The notes under the pieces: generated by a model | Told to the model about the DNA's origin: nothing | Database searches by the model: none | What the model saw: only the letters and a program-made list of their open reading frames with translations | In this document: one piece after another, positions 1 through 10,010 of the stretch | Layout of the letters: the number at the start of each line of letters is the position of its first letter | Numbering within the stretch: the stretch's first letter is position 1 | Assembly: GCA_018873225.1 (NCBI GenBank) | Contig: JAEILZ010000005.1 | Location: forward strand, 3,596,001 to 3,660,000 | Length of the DNA stretch: 64,000 bases | Source: [Phialemoniopsis] sp. UDSM-2020 | Lineage: Eukaryota > Ascomycota > Sordariomycetes > Thyridiales > Thyridiaceae | Direction of reading: 5' to 3' | Made by a program: the position numbers and the translations under genes

Positions 1-806
1 TTCTGGGGACGATAGCGACTGAGAACGTCATTGCGTCTCACCTGTGTGCTCGGGGCAAATGCGTGGTTGTGGCCGTTGATTACCGGTTAGCACCAGAGAA
101 TCCGTTTCCTGCGGCGGTGCACGATGCGTGGGAGGGTGTCCTCTGGGCAATTGGCGAAGGCAAAGACATTCTCGGTCTCGACACGTCCAAGTTGGCGACA
201 GGTGCGTTCAGTGAATGAGACGGCGTTGGACCAAACTTGGATTAAGCCAGGCTCTCTTACAAGAACCAATGGTTCCAGGTGAGTAGACTCAAAGCTAACT
301 CGGTAATTCCAGGCGGTTCTTCTGCCGGCGCCAACCTCGCCGCCATCATGTGCCAGCGCGCCGCCGACCGTGGCTCACCCAAGTTCTCGCTCCAGCTCCT
401 CTCGGTGCCCGTCATGGACAACACGGCCGACCCGACCAACAACGCCTCGTGGAAGGAGAACCAGCACTCGCCCGCCCTGCCGGCGCCCAAGATGCTCTGG
501 TACCGCAACCACTACCTGCCAAACAAGGAGGACTGGTCGCACCCGGAGGCCAGCCCGCTGTTCTGGAAGGGCGACTTTGCCAAGCTGCCGCCGGCGTGCT
601 TCGTCGTCGGCGAGCTCGACGTGCTGCGCACCGAGGGCGAGCAGTTTGACGAGAAGCTGCGGGCCGCGGGCGTCAAGACCGAGTTCAACCTCATGAAGGG
701 CCACCCGCACCCTTTCATCGCCATGGATGCTGTTCTCGAGGCTGGGTCGAGAGCCATCACGCTATTTTGTGATGCGCTATATAAAACCATGTACGAGAAA
801 TGGTGA
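1..806 (+). CDS. Alpha/beta-hydrolase (HSL/esterase-lipase family), 5'-truncated
   Basis: Probable carboxylesterase or lipase of the hormone-sensitive-lipase (alpha/beta hydrolase-3) family. The reading frame is open from base 3 and the start lies left of the window. Exons are 1-201 and 313-806; intron 202-312 has a GTGCGT donor and CCAG acceptor, and the split codon restores Gly. Visible motifs are DYRLAPENPFP after strand 4, the nucleophile elbow GGSSAGAN spanning the splice site, the acid in GELDVLR, and the catalytic His in KGHPHPF. The HGG oxyanion motif should lie just outside the window, since the visible part begins LGTIATEN. All three catalytic residues are present, so the enzyme looks functional. 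The substrate cannot be read from the sequence. A neighbouring SDR and hydroxyacid dehydrogenase suggest a small-molecule catabolic or detoxification setting, but this is inference. Confidence 0.85.
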
Positions 807-1143
807 TGAGTACCTTTATAGGTTCAGCTTTCAAAGGTCTATCAACTTGACGGAATATATAGAACCACCTAGAGTAAATGAAATTTGCCTCGTGCGCACT
901 TCCAGAGATACAACTAGGCGATCCCTTATATCTGTTCAATTGTAGACAGCTTTGTCCTAGACCAGCCTTGCGCGGGCTGTCGGCTGAGTCTCATCCGACC
1001 GCCCGCGCTCCAACTTCAGTACTCTGTAAGCAGAGATTCTCCGTACGTCAAGCGGGGTATGCTGCCTCGCTGCTAATTACTGTAAAACTCAGGTCTCGCA
1101 GCCAGGAACTGAGCGGTCTATCTGACAACTCCACGTCAGAGGA
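807..1143. other. Intergenic, 3' of hydrolase / 5' of next gene
   Basis: Short spacer with stop codons in all plausible frames. I see no RNA gene, repeat or clear promoter box. Confidence 0.6.
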
Positions 1144-1977
1144 ATGGCGAGAACAAAGAAAACAGACTGTCAAATCCGCAAGGAACGAGCAAGGACCACA
1201 TGGGCACGGTTGCATCTGCCCCGCGAGCAGCGCTGGATCAAGTGGCCGCCCGAGTACCCCGACAGGGATCTTGGCCCCCTCGCAGACGTGCCCGGGTGCG
1301 TCACGGTACGTCTTGGGCGGATGGTCGAACATCCCGAGCATGCCGCCCTGATTGTGCGTGAGTATCTTCGACTTAGCTTAAGTAATAGTGTCCCTCTGAC
1401 GAAGGTAGAATGGGAGTCCTCAGATGCCCTGAGCACCTTCCTGGCCTCCCCTCAATGCGCCGCTGTCCTCTACAGTCTAGGCTTCGTAGAAGTCTCACCG
1501 TTGCATTTCACCAGTCTGCAATGGGATTGTGGGTTTTCTATGGGCGATCCGCGTTGGCACCGCAACGGTGACGATTTCTATGGGCGCATGACCCTCACTA
1601 TTCTCAGTTTACAAGGGTCGCGCAAGGAAGGGTGGCAAGTCCTACGACCCATCCTTGCAAACTTTGTCCCAAAGGGATGCAGGGACCTGCTCGGGCCGCC
1701 GGGGTGGGCATCGCAGGCGTTTACGTGGGTTGATGACAACGACGGGGAGTCTACGGGTGGTGCTGTATGTTATCACTTCTTTCGCTGGAACGGAGAGCGT
1801 TTTAGTACAGAGCGCGAGGAGAGGGCTGTCAAGGAGCCCGGCGCGCGAGAATCGTGGGAAACGATGATCGCAAAGGCAACGCCTCCTGTGAACAAATGGA
1901 AACAGGAAAGGTGGAATATCGAGGTGGCGCCTTGTCATGTGCCTCCTCCTCCAGACACTGAGGAGGATGAATGGTGA
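1144..1977 (+). CDS. Hypothetical protein, possible ABM-like fold
   Basis: The unspliced frame gives 277 residues starting MARTKKTD. A perfect GTGAGT donor at 1358 and a TAG acceptor ending at 1408 define a 51-nt in-frame intron. Splicing it gives AALIVQWESSDALSTFLASP, a much better protein segment, so the mature product is probably 260 residues. The pattern of a WESS...FLASPQCAAVL helix followed by a Trp-rich second half resembles fungal dimeric alpha/beta-barrel (antibiotic-biosynthesis-monooxygenase-like) proteins. That resemblance is my impression only and no catalytic motif is evident. The C-terminus is Pro/acidic (PPPPDTEEDEW). There is no signal peptide or membrane segment. The basic N-terminus could be a start artefact, with a later Met used. 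Function unknown. Confidence 0.6.
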   Translation: MARTKKTDCQIRKERARTTWARLHLPREQRWIKWPPEYPDRDLGPLADVPGCVTVRLGRMVEHPEHAALIVREYLRLSLSNSVPLTKVEWESSDALSTFLASPQCAAVLYSLGFVEVSPLHFTSLQWDCGFSMGDPRWHRNGDDFYGRMTLTILSLQGSRKEGWQVLRPILANFVPKGCRDLLGPPGWASQAFTWVDDNDGESTGGAVCYHFFRWNGERFSTEREERAVKEPGARESWETMIAKATPPVNKWKQERWNIEVAPCHVPPPPDTEEDEW

Positions 1978-2125
1978 GAGTAGGTCTAGCACTACGCTGA
2001 GCCTTTGCAAGTCTGTCCCAATGTATTGTAGCTATTGACCTGCCTACGGGGGACAGGTGAAGCTACTGGAAATCCGCTTTTCACTATACTCCATTCTCTT
2101 GAGGAGTTGTCATCAACACCTCACG

Positions 2126-3223
2126 TCAAGGCACGATGGCAATTGCACCTTCTCCACCGGACACGACTTCAGGGTTTTGTTGCTTAAGGATAGCTAATAC
2201 CTCGTTCCAAAATTTCTCACAGAGTTGCTGGCCTTCGGGAGAGGTCACAAGTGTGCCTTGTCTGCAGAAGATGTTAGTTCAAATAAACTAGGCTCAAGTG
2301 TCTAGGTCTTACTGGGATATCCTGTCGTTACTCCAAAATTGTCCATGTATTTCAGGTCCCAACGTGACACCGCTGACCAAAGCACGGCTCCCTTCCTCGG
2401 CGGTCCTCGCAAAGAAGGCCCTCCAGATATCGTCTATTTTGCGCACAAGAAAGCCCGCATCTCGAGCCATCCCAGTTTTGGAGAGACTTGGACAGACTGA
2501 CAAGACTATGACCTCCTCTGGTGGCACCGTTGCTGCTAATTGATTGGCAACATACATCTTCAACAGCTTGCTAATGCCATACTGTGTCAGGAAGCTGAAG
2601 TTTGCTTCATCGTTGACTTTGTCCAAGATCTTCCCGTCAGTCTGCACACTAACAAGCTGGACGTCGCCGTGGCCAACACTCGTGACGAACTCCAAGTGAG
2701 TTGGGGCCCCAGGACGAGAAGTTTGCTTCAATCTGGGAAGCAGCAATAAGGCGAGATATGCTGTGGACAGGACATTGATCTGCAGAGAAGCTTCCCATCC
2801 TTCGGGACTGCGCTGATACGCGGCTGGTGCCACTCCAGCGTTGAGGATCACTGCGTGGATTTTCTCGAATCTGGACTTAATCTGTTGAGCGAACGCCTTG
2901 ACAGACGAGAAGCTCAACATGTCCAACTCGAGCACGTGAATGACATCTGGATTCAACTTGCTACCAAGGGCCTGTTCGATCTTCTTCTTGGCTTCTTCGC
3001 CGCGCGACGCTGACCGGACACCAAGGATCAGCTTGGCCGCCCCCAAAGCCGCGAACTTGAGTGCAGCCTCGAATCCGAGGCCTGTGTTGCTGCCTGTAAC
3101 GAGGACCGTCTTTCCCTCGAACGATGCCGTTGGGTCACATGGTGGATTGCGCGCGGCCCAGTAGAAATTCGAGACGGAAGATTGGGCGGGAGCATTTGCA
3201 ATTTGATCGCCCTTGTCAGCCAT
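2126..3223 (-). CDS. Short-chain dehydrogenase/reductase
   Basis: NAD(P)-dependent oxidoreductase of the SDR superfamily, predicted 348 residues. Exon 1 is 2313-3223 and exon 2 is 2126-2261; the 51-nt intron has a GTAAGA donor and CTGCAG acceptor. The second exon supplies the conserved fungal tail VTSPEGQQLCEKFW and the stop. Cofactor motif TGSNTGLG lies near residue 43, followed by NAG within VILNAGVAP and the catalytic YGISK (YxxxK). The arrangement resembles WW-oxidoreductase or light-dependent-protochlorophyllide-reductase-like fungal SDRs. It has no secretion signal and is probably cytosolic. It lies on the same strand as the hydroxyacid dehydrogenase, but the 563-bp spacer argues for separate transcripts. 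Substrate unknown. Confidence 0.88.
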
Positions 3224-3786
3224 TGCTCCAGTAATGAAGTCTGACGAAAATACTGATCACAAGTGCTGGAAGGAGCTTGACATGAGGCTTCGTTAGACAT
3301 TGCTACGTGGATCAACTCGATGTCTGCTGACGTGAGATGGAGTTTGGGGCACTACTGGAACTGAAATGAAGTCATACCTAAAAGGTCTCCCCTGTAGAGA
3401 CTAATCCCAAGGATCCGACCCCTTGTCAGTGCAAACACCTACTCCGTATGGTTTCGTCATCCCTGCTCAAGGCTCCCAGAGCAGACAATATACCGCGGTT
3501 TTCCGGAAGTGCACCGGATGTTGATATTCTGCTGCGTATTAGTATAAGTTTTGACATCCATGGCGGGTTGAGGGTGTACCCGATGCTTTCAGGCCTTCAT
3601 CGACTGCTCCTCGATTGTAATTAATTGTAGGGGACGAGGTGATTGATCCTTCAATACGACAAGTAAAGGCCAATGAGATGCTGTAATGATAATATGGTGT
3701 TTCGGCTATGCTAGTTCTTCAAGGTGGAGAGCAGCAGTCTGTGCTCTCGGGGTTCGCACCACTTGGGTGTAAAACTGTTCCCCTTG
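3224..3786. other. Intergenic
   Basis: Spacer between the SDR promoter side and the 3' end of the hydroxyacid dehydrogenase. Only short spurious frames occur. AT-richer patches lie near 3600-3700. No RNA or repeat was recognised. Confidence 0.5.
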
Positions 3787-4920
3787 CTACGCCACTCTAT
3801 CCCTGGGGGCCTTGCCATCTTTCATTTCCTTCATGCGGTCAACCATGCTTCTGCATACTTCTGTTTGCACTTCCGCCGGTGATCCTCCGATATGAGGACT
3901 CATAACCAACGTGTCGATATCAAAGATGTCGCCGTACACATCTCTGGTGGGTGGCTCGCTGACCCATGCGTCTACACCAGCAGATGCGATGATGCCGTCT
4001 TTCAAGGCTTTAAAGAGATCGGGCTCGTTGACTATGCCGCCACGAGCTACGTTGATTAGTATTGACGTTGGTTTCATTGCGCTGAGCTGAGTCATGGCAA
4101 TCATATTGGTCGTTGACGGTAGAAGCGGTACGTGGAGAGACAGCACATCCACGTAGGGGAGCATGTCCTCTATAGAGAGGGCTCTGCTGTGTGGGATGCT
4201 TCCCCACGGACCCGAACCATCCTTAGGCACCAATGGGTCGTACCTCGTCCTATGAGCCGCGGGACAGATCAATTGAAAGGGTATATGAACTTACATCATA
4301 ACTTTTCCTTCGTAGGCCCCAAGACTAGACTCTTGTCAGCAGGAGGCATGATGGGGATGGTTTGGAGAACATATACTATTTCTTCGCTGTGAGCTGTCCA
4401 ATCTTGCCACCTCCCACTATACCAAATGTCTTCCCTGTGAGGACTGTTGCAGAGTATAAGCTCTTGGACTTTTTGCTCAATCTCTCTCCCGCTCTGAGTT
4501 GACGAGACAGTTCCACCAGATTCTTGGCACAAGCACCCACCAGTGCCAGCGCAACCTCGGCCACGTTCATGGCCTATTCATCTCTCGTCAGTGTCATTGA
4601 TGAGAGTCTTGTCTCAAAAGAATCAACGAAAGACATACGCTAATACCAGGCACGTTGCACAGAATGATGCCGTACCTTTTGCACGCTTCCGCATCGATGT
4701 TGTCATATCCCGCACCATGTCTGACAATGAACTTTAACTTCCGGGCCTGGCGAAGAGTCTCTTCTGTGACCTTGCTTTTCGCGACAAAGAGCCCAATAGC
4801 ATGCTCGGGCCAAGTTGCATGGTCGGCATGACCGGGTTCTATGACGTGTGGAAAGACTTCGTGCATATACTCGGTTCCTCCAGGGTCGAACGTGTCTAGC
4901 GCAACAACACTAACTGCCAT
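3787..4920 (-). CDS. D-isomer 2-hydroxyacid dehydrogenase (phosphoglycerate/hydroxypyruvate type)
   Basis: NAD(P)-dependent reduction of a 2-keto acid to its D-2-hydroxyacid. Four exons rebuild a continuous frame: (start)-4639, 4377-4573, 4295-4324 and 3787-4249. The introns (65, 52 and 45 nt) have GT..AG ends, and the 30-nt third exon restores GAYEGKVMM. The start at 4920 (MAVSVVAL) gives 323 residues, normal for the family; an upstream in-frame ATG at 5067 would add 49 unlike residues. Motifs are the Rossmann loop TFGIVGGGKIGQL, Arg in NVARGGIVNE, the acidic residue in GVDAWVSEPP, and His in SPHIGG, so the R-E-H catalytic set appears complete. Whether it acts on phosphoglycerate, hydroxypyruvate or another acid is undetermined. 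The tiny exon would be easily missed by gene callers. Confidence 0.88.
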
Positions 4921-6243
4921 TCTGTTGTGTTCAAGAGCACGAGTACGGGAGTTAGTAAAGTTCGTCGATTCAATGTTATGAGGTTCGTATGAGCCTGGGC
5001 CTCTTGACATCACATCGCAGCGAGTAGTCTCCTGTGCTGGAGGGCCGAGCAGATTGTAGATGGTCAATTCGGGTAGCTCGGCCCGTTTACGGAAGGGCTT
5101 CCCGAGCTACATGTACATCATTGCCTAATGCTGAGATCCTAGACTTGCAAGAGCTCGGTGAGCATGACCGTCTATATATATTGACATGCTATTTGTGTGA
5201 ATAGCACTGGAGTACTAAAGTTTAATGTCGGGTATCATCAGAGCATGACCCTACTATTAGACATGGGTGCCTCTTATTTGACTTGGAGATACCGCCCCAA
5301 GCTCGAGTATGATAGAAAGAGGACAGCGATCACCGTTACAGATGAGGGAGTCGCTCGGGTACTTAAGGGTCAAGTCTCACATGCTTGCCATCCCGGGAAA
5401 TGCAGTTGTACAGAACTATATGCCCAGGACTTGGCTCTGGCTGGATTTTGAGTACGATGCACCTTAGCTAAGCAAATCACAACTCAGCTTGGCAAGTAAT
5501 CTGCCATCCATCGAAATTTTTGTGGGCGCGGAGAGCCCGCCACCACCTGCATGTAGCAGTCTTAGTCCGGCGCTATTGACTTCACTATCGAATTCTTCGA
5601 GGCGAAACCTGGCCATGGCTCGTTCTCGACTCTTGAGTAGAAGAGGACCCTTGCGCCTCTGAATCGCCCTCACAAAACATATTCAAATTGGCTACAAAGA
5701 AAGAATGATATCATACAGCTCTTCCGGATCATGGAAGGATGTCGCCGTCCATGGGCACACCGATTGCTAGGCGCACGTGCGAAGAAGTCTTCCAACAGGT
5801 ACACCACTCATAGCGGCTGTTCCTTAATCAAATTCCCCCATCCCGTACCCGCGCCAAGTCAGGGTCTAATTTAGCTTCCGGTGGCTAGATCTTGAAGACG
5901 GGACCTCCCCTTACCAAATTCGGCCATCCTACAGTAGCTGGAACCGAGAACTAGAGCTGAAGGACTGTCCCAGATGGAAAGCTGATGGACACCATGCGCT
6001 CTGCCCTGCATCGGATTCGGAGGAGGCTTTTGTCTAGACACTGACGATGCAAAATCCGTCTTAGCTCGTATCTTGACAAGAGACCATGCTTGCAGTAGGG
6101 CCAAAGCCCATCGGGTGAGGCGCTCGTGGCAGGATGCTGGTAGTTTAAAGCCCTTCGCCTCGCTACCTCTCCCGGGTCGCCTCTGTTTCCTTTGATCTTG
6201 TCGCCGGCTCGTTTCTTACTGCGTTGGAGGTTGAGTCTCTGTC
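4921..6243. other. Intergenic, about 1.3 kb
   Basis: Contains only short frames (for example about 84 codons at 5197-5451 on + and 69 codons at 5464-5673 on -) without recognisable motifs or good start contexts. A TATATATATT tract lies near 5173. The right-hand part is the presumptive promoter of the secreted PAN-like protein. I see no mobile element. Confidence 0.5.
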
Positions 6244-9200
6244 ATGATGCGTTCTTTTGTGTTTGCGGGCGTCGCCCTGCTGGGTGGCTCAAGCCTAGGT
6301 TCAGCAGCCAAATGTGTGCCTCGTCCTTCGAGCACCATCACGGGGACAGCTTCGGGTAGTGCAACCTCACCGTCTGTCACGACGACGGCACCTCCTGAGG
6401 TGAAGGTCGTAGTGAACGACATCACCAACGGCAACTTTGTTGCCTACGATCCCAATTACCGTGGTGGCGTCTACGGCTTCAATAGCACCGGAGATGTCCA
6501 GCTCATCCAGGGCTTCGGCTACCAGGGTGACGGCAGCAAGGAGACTGGCTGCGTCCAAATGACCTCGGGCATCCAGCGCAAGAGAGTCCGGAGGCAGGAC
6601 ACGACCGACTACAACGCAATGGTGGAGCAGAGGTTGCAGGATCTCGACACGACGACCGAGTACACCGTGCGCTTCTTCTACACCATCCTCGATAGCACCA
6701 TGGCCGGTTCCTGCCGCTATGATGCCTACTATGGCGATGTACTTTTCAACTCGACGGACTATTTCCCTGTCGTTCCCAAGACGAACCCTGGCAACACGCC
6801 GTGGCTGGAGTTCGTGTCGTCTGCAGCCGTCGCCACGACAGATGGGTTCCTCAAGTTTGTGCTGAACTGCGGCGCGGGCGCGTATGCGCAAGTCTTTATC
6901 GATCAGGTTTTCGTGTCGAACAAGGTCACTCCTGGCGATGTTGACAGCATATCGCTCCTCTACACCTCGAGTGGTAGCGCGACTCCTACCCCCAGCACCT
7001 CGACAACCCCTACGGCTGCCGAAACTACGAGCTCCAGCAGCCCATCAATCACTGTCACTACTGGCACAGACTCTAGCTCGAGCAGCTCCTCGTCATCTGC
7101 CGAGTCAAGCTCAACACTTCCGCCCGCAACAACTTCCACGCCTTCGCAGCCCTCTAGTGCTGCTGGAGACGGCCCCTCGCTCTGCGTTTCCTTGCTCCCT
7201 GCGTCGTCTCCGCCCCCTGGCAAGATCTGTAGCCGAAAGATTTACACCTACACATCGACGTACAAGGTCATCAAACAAGACGACATCACTCCGGAGCAAT
7301 GTGCGACGGCCTGTCTCGCAGACCCGGTCTGCCAGTCCTTCGCCTGGAACACCATGGGCAAGTGCGCCAATTCGTGCTCTCTTGGCACAGATCCTGCTCC
7401 CGACACAAATCTGAACAGCGGCCCGACCTCGCCCTATGTCTGGGACAGGTCCTGCATCGTGCAACAAGACTGCCCTGCCAAGCCCGACAACAATATTTGC
7501 GTGGACAACACCCCGAGCAAGAGTTGCAATCAATTCATGGGCACGACAAAGAGCTGCGCCGCGCCTTTCTACTCAGTGACTCTGCCAACGCAGTGCGGCA
7601 GCGCGAACTGCCGAAACCTGTGTATGCAGTATCCTTCTTGCAAGTCGTACTCTGTCACCTTTGGGGCTTTCTACGGCTGCAGCCTGTATGCTGGGACTTC
7701 AGCAGAGGTCGCGACGTCTGGAGGGAGCGCCCTGTTCACAGACGTCGACTGTTTCCAGTGTGACAACGGCACAACCCTTTCATACAGCTATCTCCCTGTC
7801 CTGGCTGATCCTGCGAACATGCCATCACTGTGCTCGTCGAACTCAGTAACGCCTATCCCATCTCCAAGCACATCATCATCCACAACCGCGTCCACCTCTT
7901 CTTCTTCTACCTCTGAGGCCGAGAGCACAACAACATCTGCCGAACCGACCTCGACACCAGCAACCTCGACATCTGCTGGCCCTACCAACACCTTCTCGGC
8001 TTGCTACAGTGGCCCCACTGGTACCGTTCTAGGCCAGTGTACCCTCGTCAACCCACCTCCAGCTGGCTCAAGCTGTAGCCAGCAGGGTCAGATCACCACC
8101 CAAGACGCCTACGGTTTCCCGCGATCCAAGTACATCAACCAAAACAGCCTCACCGACTGCGCCGTCATCTGTGCCACAGACCCGGAGTGCAAGTCTTACG
8201 CCCTCAACGTCAAGAACGTCGGCTGCTATTTCGGCAAGACCAGCGTCGCGGACGCTGGGTTCGTGGCCGACACCACAACGGGCATCTACTGGAGCGATCT
8301 TGACTGCGCTGAATGCGCGCTGTGTTCATACCCGTCCGACTCGAGCACTACTTCGACGGCGACGTCTACCACGGCAGTGGCGTCGCCGACGTCGACCTGC
8401 GCCCTCACGAATGGACAGGGTTGCACCCTCAAGTCGTGGGCTGCTGCGGGTACTATCTGCCAACAAGTGGGCGAGCTGACCAAGACCGAGGCCTGGGCTG
8501 TCGACACCAAGGAATACCCGTTCCAGAACTCGCCCGCGCAGTGTGCCGCCGTGTGTGCCCAAATCAAGGGCTGCGCGAGCTCCGCGTTCGATACGAACAA
8601 GGGCACGTGCGAGTTCGTCGGCCAGTCACTGACTGCAGCTGGCTTCAAGGCTGGTACCGGAACCTATTCCGCAACGTGGAGCGACCAGGCTTGCTTTGAC
8701 TGCCCTGCATGTGCGGGATCTAGCACTACTACCAGCGCCCCTACGACCGAACAGTCGTCTGACCCTGCCACGAGCTCGTCCACTTCAACATCGCTGTCTA
8801 CTCCTGACCCAGAGTCAACTACCACCACTTCGACCTCTACATCTGTGTTCATCCCGACATACCCCGAATCAACTGGACACTCGACGGCCTCGCCTCCACC
8901 AGAGGTCACCGCTACCCCAAGCACATCTACGACACCCACAACCTCCAGCACCACGCCATCCTCTACATCATCAGCAGCGTGTACAGCCGCCACTCCGAAC
9001 CTCAGCGACTCGGTCACCTGCGGTATTCCCGGTTCGACAGGGCAGCAGGCGCAGTCGGCGTACCTGTCCAACTACGTGATCAAGCCTGTCGGAAGCTTAG
9101 CTAACTGCGCGCTGGTATGCCTGAAGAGGTCTGATTGCAAGGGCTTCGGCTACGGTATTAGTGACACCGTCTGTTATCCATACACCAAGGGTACGGCGGA

Positions 9201-9267
9201 TTTGGGTCTGAGTTACTCGCCTAGCAGTAGTTACAGATACTACGATGCTGGTTGTTTTGCATGCTAA
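6244..9267 (+). CDS. Large secreted PAN/apple-like protein with Ser/Thr-rich linkers
   Basis: Single-exon protein of 1007 residues with a signal peptide (MMRSFVFAGVALLGGSSLGS, cleavage near SAA). Order: a galactose-binding/CBM-like domain around residues 52-235 (begins VVVNDITNGNFVAYDP); a Ser/Thr linker at about 240-310; two PAN-like modules at about 322-408 and 412-510; a linker at about 535-585; two modules at about 590-700 and 718-825; a linker at about 830-912; and a last module at about 914-1007. The modules share the pattern C-A-x-x-C-x(4-6)-C-x-S-F/Y with paired cysteines, typical of PAN/apple folds that bind protein or carbohydrate. The linkers are likely heavily O-mannosylated. There is no terminal hydrophobic GPI signal, so the protein is probably released or wall-associated. 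Family knowledge suggests adhesion or carbohydrate recognition. No catalytic motif is seen. Confidence 0.85.
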   Translation: MMRSFVFAGVALLGGSSLGSAAKCVPRPSSTITGTASGSATSPSVTTTAPPEVKVVVNDITNGNFVAYDPNYRGGVYGFNSTGDVQLIQGFGYQGDGSKETGCVQMTSGIQRKRVRRQDTTDYNAMVEQRLQDLDTTTEYTVRFFYTILDSTMAGSCRYDAYYGDVLFNSTDYFPVVPKTNPGNTPWLEFVSSAAVATTDGFLKFVLNCGAGAYAQVFIDQVFVSNKVTPGDVDSISLLYTSSGSATPTPSTSTTPTAAETTSSSSPSITVTTGTDSSSSSSSSSAESSSTLPPATTSTPSQPSSAAGDGPSLCVSLLPASSPPPGKICSRKIYTYTSTYKVIKQDDITPEQCATACLADPVCQSFAWNTMGKCANSCSLGTDPAPDTNLNSGPTSPYVWDRSCIVQQDCPAKPDNNICVDNTPSKSCNQFMGTTKSCAAPFYSVTLPTQCGSANCRNLCMQYPSCKSYSVTFGAFYGCSLYAGTSAEVATSGGSALFTDVDCFQCDNGTTLSYSYLPVLADPANMPSLCSSNSVTPIPSPSTSSSTTASTSSSSTSEAESTTTSAEPTSTPATSTSAGPTNTFSACYSGPTGTVLGQCTLVNPPPAGSSCSQQGQITTQDAYGFPRSKYINQNSLTDCAVICATDPECKSYALNVKNVGCYFGKTSVADAGFVADTTTGIYWSDLDCAECALCSYPSDSSTTSTATSTTAVASPTSTCALTNGQGCTLKSWAAAGTICQQVGELTKTEAWAVDTKEYPFQNSPAQCAAVCAQIKGCASSAFDTNKGTCEFVGQSLTAAGFKAGTGTYSATWSDQACFDCPACAGSSTTTSAPTTEQSSDPATSSSTSTSLSTPDPESTTTTSTSTSVFIPTYPESTGHSTASPPPEVTATPSTSTTPTTSSTTPSSTSSAACTAATPNLSDSVTCGIPGSTGQQAQSAYLSNYVIKPVGSLANCALVCLKRSDCKGFGYGISDTVCYPYTKGTADLGLSYSPSSSYRYYDAGCFAC

Positions 9268-10010
9268 GAGAGGCGGGCTCCCCGTAACAAATATATAGAC
9301 TAGCTGGCTTCTTCAATTTTCAATTGAAGCGATGTCATATCATATATATAGAAAAAAATTATAACATGTACTGCTATCGGATTTACCTGAGTTTACGAGT
9401 AGCTCCAATATTCTGAGTCTTGCTCAGTTTCCGTGAATGCTCAGCTTGGGCCTGGTTTGGGCGGAAAAGACGGATACGTCTTGCTGTACATATGTATATC
9501 GTATGTCAGACATGGCTGTGCTTTTCGATCCAAAGGATCGATGCTGGTGCTGTCGCCCATCGCGGTCGTGTCTGCATCGAGACGACCACCGGCGATTACG
9601 CAATGATTCTCCAAAATCTGCTCTGTGACAAACCTGTCATCTCTCTGCCAGGTCCATAGACGCCATGTCTACACTAAATTCTCTCCAGAGTTTCTTCTAA
9701 CCGCCGCTTCGCAGTTGAGCTGGAAATCCGGACAGGAATGATGTTAGTGGCCAATCGTGTCGTCCTTGCAAGTGGTGATCTTTGGCTTGCGGGGCGACAG
9801 TGAATCAGCGTCTTTTTGCCGCTTTTGGCAAAGAATCTAGCCTAACAGGGTTAGGAACTTGTGTGGGGTTCGATGCGGATAGGACCAGATGACATCGCGC
9901 GGTGCTTCTGCACCAGACCATGATACATCATGAGACAGCGGCAATACTTCCCCCTTGGACAACAAAGATCCGTTTCTTTCTGAATATCTTCCATGTAGAA
10001 CCCTCAGAAG
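9268..10010. other. Intergenic
   Basis: The 3' flank of the PAN-like gene is AT-rich (9290-9370, with TATATATAG and an A-run). It is followed by the presumed promoter of the bZIP gene. No supported gene. Confidence 0.5.

Noticed and set aside
878..1351. 157-codon plus-strand frame overlapping the unknown gene's start
   Set aside because: Overlaps a better-supported frame and lacks protein character.
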